Below are positions 26,134 to 34,201 of a stretch of 64,000 nt of DNA, piece by piece. The notes under the pieces were generated by a model. The model did not search any database. It was not told the origin of the DNA and saw nothing but the letters and a program-made list of their open reading frames with translations. The stretch is from Hahella sp050299855 (GTDB lineage: Bacteria > Pseudomonadota > Gammaproteobacteria > Pseudomonadales > Oleiphilaceae): assembly GCA_050299855.1 (NCBI GenBank), contig JBNKWQ010000002.1:1-64000 (forward strand). Direction: 5' to 3'. Both the position numbers and the translations under genes were made by a program. Numbering within the stretch: the first letter of the stretch is position 1; each line of letters begins with the position of its first letter.

Positions 26134-26155
26134 AACGGTAACACAACGGTAACAC
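26134..26155. promoter_or_regulatory. Tandem AACGGTAACAC boxes, candidate CbrB sites
   Basis: An 11-bp unit, AACGGTAACAC, is repeated exactly twice in a row (26134-26144, 26145-26155) starting 4 bp after the cbrB stop. The core GTAACA matches, from memory, the half-site bound by CbrB in Pseudomonas. The 11-bp period puts both copies on the same face of the helix. It lies about 385 bp upstream of the predicted crcZ start, farther than usual. Confidence 0.5.
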
Positions 26156-26387
26156 TTTCAGGCAACGGACTGCCCACCCCCACCCCTCAAGCACCCAGTA
26201 TTCCACTTTATTGACAAACCTGGATAGTCAACAGCCATATGACTATCAACTCCTATATTTGGATAAATTATTACAATCACCATTCTTTCTTTTTTGCTTG
26301 CAGACTCGCCAATTTGTGCAATATTTATCCAGTAAAACACCTTTTTGGGGCAGTCGCCCTCAGCACCGATGCACACTTGCTACTAGT

Positions 26388-26435
26388 TGTTACCTTGAGG
26401 AACAACTTGGCGCGACAAAGTGGGGCACGGTAACA
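26388..26435. promoter_or_regulatory. Inverted TGTTAC / GTAACA pair, candidate CbrB enhancer
   Basis: TGTTAC (26388-26393) and GTAACA (26430-26435) face each other about 36 bp apart, centred roughly 125 bp upstream of the predicted crcZ start, the usual place for an enhancer of a sigma-54 promoter. The second half-site is embedded in GGTAACAC, as in the tandem pair at 26134. CbrB binding is inferred. Confidence 0.6.
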
Positions 26436-26512
26436 CTTTTGTACGCAAAACTACTTACCGAACCGCAACCACCAGACTTAACCAAATGTTTATAAAGCAT
26501 TTTTAAGACTTC

Positions 26513-26528
26513 TGGCACGCGCAGTGCT
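26513..26528 (+). promoter_or_regulatory. Sigma-54 promoter of the crcZ-like RNA
   Basis: TGGCAC-N5-GTGCT matches the sigma-54 consensus TGGCAC-N5-TTGCW with one mismatch; the essential GG (-24) and GC (-12) are correctly spaced. Transcription would start near 26539, just before the A-rich RNA. It lies downstream of GTAACA-type sites and right after the gene for a sigma-54 activator. Confidence 0.8.
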
Positions 26529-26538
26529 ATTAAGAGAG

Positions 26539-26923
26539 CACAAAATAAAAATAAAAACCCCTTAAGCTGCATAAACAAAAATAAAAAAGCAGAGCAACAA
26601 AAAGAACAACCCAGAACAAAAATAAAAAGATGGGTGGCGAACTGATTGTTTTGGATGCCAGGCTTTTTAGCGGTATCAGAGGTTACGGGTAGCGGTCTAG
26701 AAAATAACAAACGCGAGTGCGAGAATAACTAGGCACATAACACTCCCTGACACCTATTACTGCTCGACGTATTCAAAGCGTTCCGTTTGCATCGAATATT
26801 CAAGGGCCCTAATCGTGGGGCGGAAAAAATTATGGGACTGGGGCGAAACAAAAACAACAAATCGTCTGACCTTCTTCTCAGTGGGGATGGTAAAACATCC
26901 CCATAGTTCTATCTGAACTATGG
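26539..26923 (+). ncRNA. crcZ: CrcZ-like Hfq/Crc-sequestering small RNA
   Basis: Predicted RNA of about 385 nt between cbrB and pcnB, the position and approximate size of CrcZ in Pseudomonas (about 400 nt). It contains six clusters fitting the A-rich AAnAAnAA pattern bound by Hfq with Crc: near 26543-26557, 26572-26587, 26596-26609, 26616-26628, 26701-26710 and 26846-26860. Its known job is to titrate Hfq/Crc and relieve catabolite repression when poor carbon sources activate CbrAB. A sigma-54 promoter lies upstream, and hairpins followed by a pyrimidine-rich tract lie at the 3' end. No protein-coding frame is convincing here. Sequence similarity outside the A-rich motifs could not be judged. 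Confidence 0.8.
26882..26923 (+). terminator. Overlapping hairpins at the 3' end of the crcZ-like RNA
   Basis: Two stems compete: TGGGGATG (26882-26889) with CATCCCCA (26896-26903), and CCATAGTTC (26901-26909) with GAACTATGG (26915-26923), both perfect. They share 26901-26903. The second is followed by CAATTTCTTTCTT, a moderately T-rich tail, and is the better terminator. Confidence 0.6.
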
Positions 26924-27100
26924 CAATTTCTTTCTTATCTTACTTTCCCTGACTTAACCACTTCCCTTTATTTCCAACATTAGTCTAACCAAGGTCATTA
27001 GTATCTCCAGCAATATGTCATGAACCTGTTCGCAAATTGCCCCACAACAGGGTAAACTCCCGGCCTTCGAATATCAGGTGTTGTCAAACTTCCCGTCGCA

Positions 27101-28459
27101 ATGTTAAAAAAGCTAATAGGCATGATCAAGTCGGGGAAAAAATCCCCCAAGCGATTCTCCCTCAATGTTATTCCGAGGGATCTTCATAATGTTTCTCGCA
27201 AACAGATCAGCCCCAATGCAGTAAAGGTTCTGTATCGGCTCAATAGTGCCGGATACGATGCTTTTCTGGTAGGGGGAGGCGTGCGTGACCTGCTTTTAGG
27301 TCAACAGCCCAAGGATTTTGATATTGCCACCAGCGCCACTCCGGAGCAGGTGCGAGCCCAGTTCAATAACTGTCGACTGATCGGCCGCCGTTTTCGTCTG
27401 GCCCATGTTCGCTTCGGCCGGGAAATTATCGAAGTGGCCACCTTTCGTGCCGGCCACCATAAGGCAGATGATGATTCTGCCAAGGCCGCGACCAGCGACT
27501 CCGGGCAGATTTTGCGTGACAACGTCTACGGCTCCCAGGAAGAGGATGCACTGAGACGCGATTTCACGGTTAATGCCCTCTATTACAATGTTCAGGACTT
27601 CAGTATCTATGACTATGCCAACGGCATGCAGGATATTGAAAGCAGTCTTTTGCGGTTAATTGGTGATCCCGCCACCCGCTACCGGGAAGATCCGGTTCGG
27701 ATGTTGCGTGCAGCACGATTTGCAGCAAAGCTTAATTTCGCCATTGAGGAAAGAACGGCCGCTCCGATTCCCGAACTGGGGCCGCTGCTACTCAATATTC
27801 CCTCTGCCCGCATGTTCGAGGAAGTGCTCAAGCTGTTTCTTTCCGGAAAGGCAGCCGTCACTTTTGCCATATTGCGGGAACTGGACTTATTCAAATACCT
27901 GTTCCCCGCTACTGACGCCATGATTTGTGCAGAACATCCACATGCTCTGCAATTGGTAGAACAGGCACTGGAAAATACCGATAAGCGTATCAACGCCGAT
28001 AAACCTGTCACTCCTGCCTTCCTGTATGCCGCGATGCTCTGGCCCGCAATGCAGAATTACCTGCAGCGCTATATTGCCGATGGCATGCCTCCAGTCCCCG
28101 CTCTGCACAAGGCCAGCCAAAAGGTTATTGATGCACAGGTGAAACACACAGCCTTACCCAAACGCTTCAGCCAGCCCATGAAAGAGATTTGGGAGCTACA
28201 ATTAAGGTTGCCCCGTCGCAGAGGAAAAGGTGTTCAGGCATTAGCGGAGCATCCACGTTTTCGCGCCGCCTATGATTTTGTTTTGCTGCGGGAAGCCAGT
28301 GGCGAAGATCTGCAGGGGCTCGGCAAATGGTGGACAGAGTTCCAGCAGAGTGATGAAAGTGCTCGCCAGAGGCTGCAACAGGGCCAGGGAGCTGGCGATG
28401 ACAAAGGGCGGCCGCGACGTCGTCGGCGCTATAACAACAAGCCGCGTCAACCACAATAA
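27101..28459 (+). CDS. pcnB: Poly(A) polymerase I
   Basis: Adds 3' poly(A) tails that mark RNAs for decay. 452 residues. The nucleotidyltransferase head carries GGGVRDLLLG and the metal-binding DFDIAT; RREDALRRDFTVNAL-like residues (EEDALRRDFTVNALYY) follow. The C-terminus is very basic (five arginines in a row near the end), typical for RNA binding by the PcnB branch rather than CCA-adding enzymes. ATG at 27101 is taken as the start; E. coli pcnB uses an unusual start, so this is less certain. It is followed by folK as in Pseudomonas. Confidence 0.93.
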   Translation: MLKKLIGMIKSGKKSPKRFSLNVIPRDLHNVSRKQISPNAVKVLYRLNSAGYDAFLVGGGVRDLLLGQQPKDFDIATSATPEQVRAQFNNCRLIGRRFRLAHVRFGREIIEVATFRAGHHKADDDSAKAATSDSGQILRDNVYGSQEEDALRRDFTVNALYYNVQDFSIYDYANGMQDIESSLLRLIGDPATRYREDPVRMLRAARFAAKLNFAIEERTAAPIPELGPLLLNIPSARMFEEVLKLFLSGKAAVTFAILRELDLFKYLFPATDAMICAEHPHALQLVEQALENTDKRINADKPVTPAFLYAAMLWPAMQNYLQRYIADGMPPVPALHKASQKVIDAQVKHTALPKRFSQPMKEIWELQLRLPRRRGKGVQALAEHPRFRAAYDFVLLREASGEDLQGLGKWWTEFQQSDESARQRLQQGQGAGDDKGRPRRRRRYNNKPRQPQ

Positions 28460-28491
28460 CTGATACTTTTATTAATATTGTTGGGACTTGT

Positions 28492-29004
28492 ATGAGCGCA
28501 ATAACCTCCCCGTTATCCGGATCTGTCGTCGATGCCTGTATCGGCTTGGGAAGTAACCAAAGCCAACCGGCATCACAGTTGACCCAAGCATTGAACGCTT
28601 TGCGCTGGCACCCCGCAATATCCCTGCAATCCGTTTCCCGTTTTTACCGGACAGCCCCCATGGGCGGGCTCGACCAGCCTGACTACACCAATGCCGTGGC
28701 GCTCATCCGGACATCTCTTCCGCCTGAAGATCTGCTGACGCAACTACAATTGATAGAAACTGCCCAGGGCAGAATCAGAAACGGCACCAGATGGAGCTCA
28801 CGCACACTGGATCTGGATCTCCTACTCTATGGCCAGCAGACTATTCGCAGCGAACGCCTGACTGTGCCCCATTGTGGTCTGCACGAGCGTAACTTTGTGG
28901 TTTTTCCCTTACTGGAAATTTGTCCTGACTGCCAGATACCCGGTCTAGGCGCGCTTCAGGAGATTAGCGAAACACTAACTCTAGAGGGCATGACCCCTCT
29001 TTAA
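28492..29004 (+). CDS. folK: HPPK, 6-hydroxymethyl-dihydropterin pyrophosphokinase (copy 1)
   Basis: Transfers pyrophosphate from ATP to 6-hydroxymethyl-dihydropterin in folate synthesis. 170 residues with CIGLGSN, FYRTAPMGG, the loop NGTRWSSRTLDLDLLLY containing the ATP and magnesium ligands, and a late PH..L.ER.FV.FPL motif. It lies between pcnB and panB. A more divergent HPPK gene sits beside folB at 32533, so there are two copies in the window. Confidence 0.94.
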   Translation: MSAITSPLSGSVVDACIGLGSNQSQPASQLTQALNALRWHPAISLQSVSRFYRTAPMGGLDQPDYTNAVALIRTSLPPEDLLTQLQLIETAQGRIRNGTRWSSRTLDLDLLLYGQQTIRSERLTVPHCGLHERNFVVFPLLEICPDCQIPGLGALQEISETLTLEGMTPL

Positions 29005-29022
29005 TCGGGATTCGAGCATGAC

Positions 29023-29041
29023 AGCCCCCTAGCTCGGGGCT
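29023..29041 (+). terminator. Short hairpin between folK and panB
   Basis: AGCCCC (29023-29028) pairs with GGGGCT (29036-29041) across a 7-base loop, followed by only a few T. It may attenuate rather than stop transcription into panB. Confidence 0.35.
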
Positions 29042-29100
29042 TTAATGTCTGTCGGATTCCCATTAGTCTATGGCCCACGATATTAGGGTGGAAAGAGTTT

Positions 29101-29895
29101 ATGGCCGTTACCTTAAGTACGTTACAAAAGCTCAAACACGCATCGGAGAAGTTTGCCGTTTTAACGGCTTATGATGCCACCTTTGCTGACGCTGTCAGCG
29201 TTGCCGGTGTGGAAGCAATACTGATAGGCGACTCGCTGGGTATGGTACTACAAGGTCACGACAGTACAATTCCGGTGAACATTGCCGATATGGCCTACCA
29301 CACCGCCGCCGTAAAACGTGGCAATAAGGGCTCCTTTCTCATTGCAGATATGCCTTTCATGTCCTACGGCACACCAGAACAAGCCATGGATAATGCCCGT
29401 ATATTGATGCAGGCAGGAGCTCATATGGTGAAACTCGAAGGCGGCGCGTGGCTGGCAGACGCCACCACGGCACTCGCTCGCCAGGGCATTCCGGTCTGTG
29501 TACACATGGGCTTGACACCTCAGTCAGTAAACAAACTTGGCGGCTTCAAAGTGCAAGGCAAAGAAGCTGGAGCCCAGCAGCAAATGATTGAAGACGCCCA
29601 GGCACTGGTGCATGCTGGTGCCGACATGCTGCTGCTGGAATGCGTTCCGACCAGATTGGCCAAAGCGCTCACCGAATCTGTCCCGGTGCCGGTTGTCGGC
29701 ATCGGCGCTGGCCCGGATACTGATGCCCAGGTTCTGGTTTTACACGATATGCTCGGCTTGGGGCTGCACCGCCGTCCGAGATTTGTTAAGAATTTCATGG
29801 AGGAATCCGGCAGCATCAAGGAAGCGCTTGAAAACTATGTAAAGGCCGTCAAAGACGGCAGCTTTCCTGCTGAGGAGCATTGCTTCAATTTATGA
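29101..29895 (+). CDS. panB: Ketopantoate hydroxymethyltransferase
   Basis: First step of pantothenate synthesis: adds a hydroxymethyl group from 5,10-methylene-THF to ketoisovalerate. A 264-residue TIM barrel with the magnesium-binding GDSLGMVLQG, VADMPF-like IADMPFMSYG, KLEGG, and the GIGAGPDTDAQVLV loop. Its stop overlaps the panC start by 4 bases (ATGA). Confidence 0.96.
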   Translation: MAVTLSTLQKLKHASEKFAVLTAYDATFADAVSVAGVEAILIGDSLGMVLQGHDSTIPVNIADMAYHTAAVKRGNKGSFLIADMPFMSYGTPEQAMDNARILMQAGAHMVKLEGGAWLADATTALARQGIPVCVHMGLTPQSVNKLGGFKVQGKEAGAQQQMIEDAQALVHAGADMLLLECVPTRLAKALTESVPVPVVGIGAGPDTDAQVLVLHDMLGLGLHRRPRFVKNFMEESGSIKEALENYVKAVKDGSFPAEEHCFNL

Positions 29896-30758
29896 TTACG
29901 ATTCAACGTGAGAAGGAATTACGGGCAGTCATCCGTCAACAGAAAGCTCAGGGCAAGCGGGTTGCACTGGTTCCCACCATGGGCAATTTACACGCAGGCC
30001 ATATAGCCCTGGTTAAGCATGCACACAGCATCTGCGATTATGTGGTGACGTCCATTTACATCAACCCGATGCAGTTTGGAGCCAACGAAGATCTGGACAA
30101 GTATCCGCGCACCTTGGATGAAGACAAGTCCAAACTGGTTCAGGCAGGTAACCACGCGTTGTTTTTACCTACCACAGATCAGATTTACCCGAACGGTCTG
30201 AAACAACATACCAAGGTGACAGTCCCCAATCTCACGGAAGACCACTGCGGGGCCAGTCGTCCCGGCCACTTTGATGGGGTGACAACTATCGTTAACATCC
30301 TGTTCAACCTTGTACAGCCTGATATGGCTATTTTTGGCGAGAAGGATTATCAGCAACTAACCGTGCTGCGGAAAATGGCCAAAGATCTGCGACTGCCGAT
30401 TGTCATTGAAGGTCACGCCACTATTCGGGAAAAAGACGGCCTCGCCATGAGCTCACGCAATGGCTACTTGTCCGCAACTGAGCGTAAAACTGCGACCATT
30501 CTCTACCAGACTTTGCAAGAGACCGCTGGTAAGCTTAAAACCGCCTTTAAAAACCGGCCTGGATATGCAGACTTTGCCACCCTGGAAACAGAAGCCAGAG
30601 CGAAGCTGACCGAGGCGGGCTTCCGTCCAGACTATTACAATATTGTTGCCAGCGACACGCTCCTGCCAGCACAGTCAGAAGATAGCGAGATCACCATTCT
30701 CGCCGCAGCCCACCTCGGCACCACCAGGCTCATTGATAATCTCAGCATCGCGCTGTAA
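29892..30758 (+). CDS. panC: Pantothenate synthetase
   Basis: Joins pantoate and beta-alanine using ATP. 288 residues with PTMGNLHAGH (HxGH nucleotide loop), GEKDYQQL and the late MSSRNGYLS. The ATG at 29892 overlaps the panB TGA. panD (aspartate decarboxylase, which supplies beta-alanine) is not between panC and pgi, unlike P. aeruginosa. Confidence 0.96.
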   Translation: MITIQREKELRAVIRQQKAQGKRVALVPTMGNLHAGHIALVKHAHSICDYVVTSIYINPMQFGANEDLDKYPRTLDEDKSKLVQAGNHALFLPTTDQIYPNGLKQHTKVTVPNLTEDHCGASRPGHFDGVTTIVNILFNLVQPDMAIFGEKDYQQLTVLRKMAKDLRLPIVIEGHATIREKDGLAMSSRNGYLSATERKTATILYQTLQETAGKLKTAFKNRPGYADFATLETEARAKLTEAGFRPDYYNIVASDTLLPAQSEDSEITILAAAHLGTTRLIDNLSIAL

Positions 30759-30792
30759 CTTCCTTAGAAATCACCCTAAGTGGGAGCTGCTT

Positions 30793-32457
30793 ATGGAAAC
30801 TGCACCTGGATCCACTTCTGCCCCTGTCCGGAGTGCCTGGCAAACATTGCTGGCACACCGGACAACCATTGACAACATCTCCATTGTCGACCTTTTCTCC
30901 GCCTCTCCCAACCGCCGACAGCAGTTTTCCGCTGAAGGCGCAGGCCTCTATCTCGACTATTCCAAAAATCGTATCACAACAGAAATTTTCCAGGATCTGA
31001 TGGCCCTGGCAGAAGCTGCCGGCCTGAAACAGACAATTGAAGATATGTTCAATGGCGTCGCCATCAATCACACGGAAGGCCGCCAGGTTCTGCATACTGC
31101 TCTACGCAGCAGTGAAACTACCCCTTTAATGGTTGAAGGCAATGACATACGCCAGGATATTCGGGCCGCACTGGACGAGATGCTGGTTTTTGTCGATCAA
31201 GTGCATACCGGCCAGTGGCAAGGCTACAGCGGCAAAGCTATTACTGATATCGTCAGTATCGGCATCGGCGGCTCCTATCTGGGACCACGTGTAGCCGTTG
31301 AAGCCTTACGACCTTATTGGGTGAAATCCCTGCGCAGCCACTTCGTATCCAACGTTGACGGTGCAGACCTGGCTTGTACACTGGAATCACTAAATCCTGA
31401 AACCACGCTATTTATTGTCCAGTCCAAGTCGTTTAAGACCCAGGAAACCCTGACCAACGCCCTGTCCGCCAAGGACTGGTATCTGCGCAATGGCGGCAAT
31501 AGCGAAAAGATTGCTAACCACTTTGTCGCGGTCTCGAGTAACGTCGGGCTGGCAACGGAGTTTGGTATCTCTGCGGATAATATTTTCCCCATGTGGGACT
31601 GGGTGGGTGGGCGTTACTCTCTCTGGTCAGCCATAGGACTACCCATCGCCCTCCAGGTAGGCATGCCCGCTTTCCGGGAGCTCTTGAAAGGGGCAGGTGA
31701 TCTGGACCAACACTTCCGCACCACGCCTTTCGACAAGAATCTGCCTGTTATTCTGGGCATGCTGGGTATCTGGTACCACAACATCCTGGACGCCCATAGC
31801 CATGTGATTCTGCCCTACGACCAGAGTCTGGAGAACCTGCCGGCACATTTGCAACAGGTCGATATGGAAAGTAACGGCAAATCGATCAATCGCAATGGCC
31901 GGGAAGTTGATTACAGTACTGGGCCTATTATCTGGGGGGGCGCCGGCACCAACGGCCAACACGCTTATCACCAGTTGCTGCATCAGGGTACCCGCTGGAC
32001 TCCGGCAGACTTTATCCTGCCACTTCGGAGCCATCACCAAATTGGTGAACACCACGCTATGCTGACCTCCAACTGCCTTGCCCAAAGCCAGGCGTTGATG
32101 TGCGGCAAGTCGTTAGCACAGGCTAAAGCCGAACTCATGCAGGTCGGGATGTCAGAAGCTCAGGCCGACGAATTGGCACCACATAAAGTTATTCCTGGCA
32201 ACCGCCCCAGCAACACCCTGCTCATGCCGGAAGTTAATCCAGCCACCCTGGGCGCATTGATTGCGCTTTATGAACAGAAAGTATTTGTTCAGGGGGTGGT
32301 ATGGAACCTTAATTCATTCGACCAATGGGGTGTGGAATTGGGCAAACAGCTCAGTGACAGCATTTTGCCCCTCTTGAGAGATAAGACTGCAGATACCTCA
32401 GGCGTGGACGCCTCCACGGCGGATCTGGTAGAGCGCTTCAGAGCAGCAAACCCGTAA
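30793..32457 (+). CDS. pgi: Glucose-6-phosphate isomerase
   Basis: Interconverts glucose-6-phosphate and fructose-6-phosphate. From the ATG at 30793 (GGAG upstream) it has 554 residues, the bacterial family length. Signatures are SIGIGGSYLGP, the WDWVGGRYSLWSAIGLP phosphate-binding segment, GTNGQHAYHQLLHQG and a C-terminal NSFDQWGVELGK. It ends the pan cluster and is followed by a strong bidirectional terminator. Confidence 0.97.
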   Translation: METAPGSTSAPVRSAWQTLLAHRTTIDNISIVDLFSASPNRRQQFSAEGAGLYLDYSKNRITTEIFQDLMALAEAAGLKQTIEDMFNGVAINHTEGRQVLHTALRSSETTPLMVEGNDIRQDIRAALDEMLVFVDQVHTGQWQGYSGKAITDIVSIGIGGSYLGPRVAVEALRPYWVKSLRSHFVSNVDGADLACTLESLNPETTLFIVQSKSFKTQETLTNALSAKDWYLRNGGNSEKIANHFVAVSSNVGLATEFGISADNIFPMWDWVGGRYSLWSAIGLPIALQVGMPAFRELLKGAGDLDQHFRTTPFDKNLPVILGMLGIWYHNILDAHSHVILPYDQSLENLPAHLQQVDMESNGKSINRNGREVDYSTGPIIWGGAGTNGQHAYHQLLHQGTRWTPADFILPLRSHHQIGEHHAMLTSNCLAQSQALMCGKSLAQAKAELMQVGMSEAQADELAPHKVIPGNRPSNTLLMPEVNPATLGALIALYEQKVFVQGVVWNLNSFDQWGVELGKQLSDSILPLLRDKTADTSGVDASTADLVERFRAANP

Positions 32458-32474
32458 TTTCACATCGCTAATGT

Positions 32475-32502
32475 AAAAAAAGGGCCATACGGCCCTTTTT
32501 TT
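32475..32502. terminator. Bidirectional intrinsic terminator between pgi and folK2
   Basis: AAAAAAAGGGCC, loop ATAC, GGCCC and seven T. The GC stem flanked by A on one side and T on the other works for both convergent genes. Confidence 0.92.
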
Positions 32503-32532
32503 ACAACTTACATCCGGAATTACAGCAAACAA

Positions 32533-33033
32533 TTACAACGTGTCTTCCGGCCAGTAAAATTCTTCCGGCTGTAAATGGCGATCACCCTCAAAGTCCTGCC
32601 ACAAGGAAGCATAGCAGACACCCATTCCCGGATGCAGGGTGTCAGGCTCCAAATCTGCCAAAGGCCTAAGCACATAGGCATGCTTAACAATTTCATCCCT
32701 CGGCAGCATTACTCCATCGACTTCACCCACACATTGATCATAGGTCAGAATATCGATATCCAGAGTACGCCCAGACCACTTGCTTTCCTGACCTGTACGC
32801 CCGGTACTTGCTTCAATGGCTTTAAGTTTCTGTTGCAGCTCGCCTACGCCAAGATCCGTGTTAAATGAGGCGACAAGGTTCAGAAAGTCATCCCCTTCAA
32901 AGCCCACCGCCTTACAGCGATACACGGGAGATAACCGCAACTTGGCAAACGCCTGGTTGAGCGCATCAAAGGCTTGCATGAGATGTAGTTCAGGATGAAT
33001 ATTGCTGCCGATCCCGACCAATACTTTACTCAC
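32533..33033 (-). CDS. folK: HPPK paralogue beside folB (copy 2)
   Basis: A second HPPK-family protein of 166 residues: VGIGSN, RLSPVYRCKAVGF, KWSGRTLDIDILTYD and KHAYVLRPLADL. Key acidic residues of the DLDLL-type motif are kept (DIDIL), so activity is possible. It starts at a GTG overlapping the folB TGA (GTGA) and so is translated from the folB message. Paralogues of this kind beside folB occur in Pseudomonas relatives; whether they are enzymes in folate synthesis or another pterin route is not known. Confidence 0.88.
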   Translation of the reverse strand: MSKVLVGIGSNIHPELHLMQAFDALNQAFAKLRLSPVYRCKAVGFEGDDFLNLVASFNTDLGVGELQQKLKAIEASTGRTGQESKWSGRTLDIDILTYDQCVGEVDGVMLPRDEIVKHAYVLRPLADLEPDTLHPGMGVCYASLWQDFEGDRHLQPEEFYWPEDTL

Positions 33034-33386
33034 TGCTTAAAGCTCCTCTCTATTCGTACACCAACAGATGCTGCTTCAGCGACGGCACTGGGCTTACGAA
33101 TATGCAAACGCATCCAATGAATACCAAATTCCTCATGCAGCAATTCCGCAAACCGCTCCAATAATGTTTCCAATAGTTGAAAACGCCTGCCCGCAGCATA
33201 TTCGCGCAACCGCTCAGACACTGCGGCGTAGTTCAGGGTATCATCCAACTGATCAGAAAGGCCTGCGGCACGGATATCCCATGCTAACTCAAGGTCCAGG
33301 TATAAACGCTGCTGGAATGTTTTCTCATAAGGATACACACCAATCACCGTATCTATCTGTAGAGCTTCAATAATGATCTGGTCCAC
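33030..33386 (-). CDS. folB: Dihydroneopterin aldolase
   Basis: Cleaves (and epimerises) 7,8-dihydroneopterin in folate synthesis. 118 residues of the tunnelling fold: VIGVYPYEKTFQQRLYLDLEL with the substrate-binding glutamate, the central NYAAVSERL, and the lysine in IRKPSAVAEA. First gene of the folB-folK2 pair, divergent from plsY. Confidence 0.95.
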   Translation of the reverse strand: MDQIIIEALQIDTVIGVYPYEKTFQQRLYLDLELAWDIRAAGLSDQLDDTLNYAAVSERLREYAAGRRFQLLETLLERFAELLHEEFGIHWMRLHIRKPSAVAEAASVGVRIERSFKQ

Positions 33387-33565
33387 TATACTGAACGATC
33401 TCCTAACATAGAGTTTGGCTCACCGGAAAGGTTGTCATATTGGCCTCCTTATATGGCCCCAACCTGTAGCTGTCAAACCTTTTGTCTGGCATTTCATGTC
33501 ATCGGCAGGCAGACTACCTAGAATTTATTCAATACCGCAGGCTTTTGATCTTATTTGTAAAAATC

Positions 33566-34150
33566 ATGGAACAACCACTAGCTCTGCTTTTCTGTACTAT
33601 CACTGCCTACGGCCTGGGCTCCATCATGGGAGCTTTTTGGATCTGCAAGTTCTCTCATCTGCCTGACCCCAGTCATACCGGCTCCAACAATCCAGGTGCC
33701 ACCAATGTTTACCGGTTGGGTGGCTGGCTACCTGCCACTTTAACTCTTACCTGGGATGCCGCCAAAGGAGCCATTAGCATTGGCCTCTCGCTTTGGTTTA
33801 ATCTGACACCCTATGAACAAGGCGTAGTCGCCGTTGCCGTCATTCTTGGCCACATGCTCCCCATGTTCCATAAATTTAAAGGCGGCAAGGGCGTCGCTAC
33901 TGTTCTTGGATGCGGTCTGGTGCTGGCTTGGCAAACCACCCTGGTGCTTGCTGTGCTGTGGGGCAGCATTATTGCCTGGAAAAAAGTTTCCTCTATTGCC
34001 TCGTTAACTGCCGCACTGGTTGCCCCCTGGGTCGCCTGGACCCTGAACCCGGATTACTCTGCCTTATATATGGCACTTTCCCTATTTATATTGATTCGCC
34101 ATCGCGAAAACATTATCAATCTTGCAAAGGGAAATGAGCGATCGCTCTAG
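33566..34150 (+). CDS. plsY: Glycerol-3-phosphate acyltransferase PlsY
   Basis: Inner-membrane enzyme that moves the acyl group from acyl-phosphate to glycerol-3-phosphate, the first step of phospholipid synthesis. 194 residues, about five transmembrane helices, with GSNNPGATNVYRLGG and FKGGKGVAT catalytic loops. The ATG at 33566 starts the first helix; the frame is open further upstream. It converges on tsaD. Confidence 0.95.
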   Translation: MEQPLALLFCTITAYGLGSIMGAFWICKFSHLPDPSHTGSNNPGATNVYRLGGWLPATLTLTWDAAKGAISIGLSLWFNLTPYEQGVVAVAVILGHMLPMFHKFKGGKGVATVLGCGLVLAWQTTLVLAVLWGSIIAWKKVSSIASLTAALVAPWVAWTLNPDYSALYMALSLFILIRHRENIINLAKGNERSL

Positions 34151-34201
34151 GGACCTTATGTAAACTCCCAGGCAGCTCCAGCACTTTTATTTCCCGGTTT
34201 T

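Noticed and set aside
26390..26710. A minus-strand frame of 106 codons over the crcZ-like RNA
   Set aside because: Its product is mostly F, L and S from reading A-rich RNA motifs backwards, with no domain or ribosome site.
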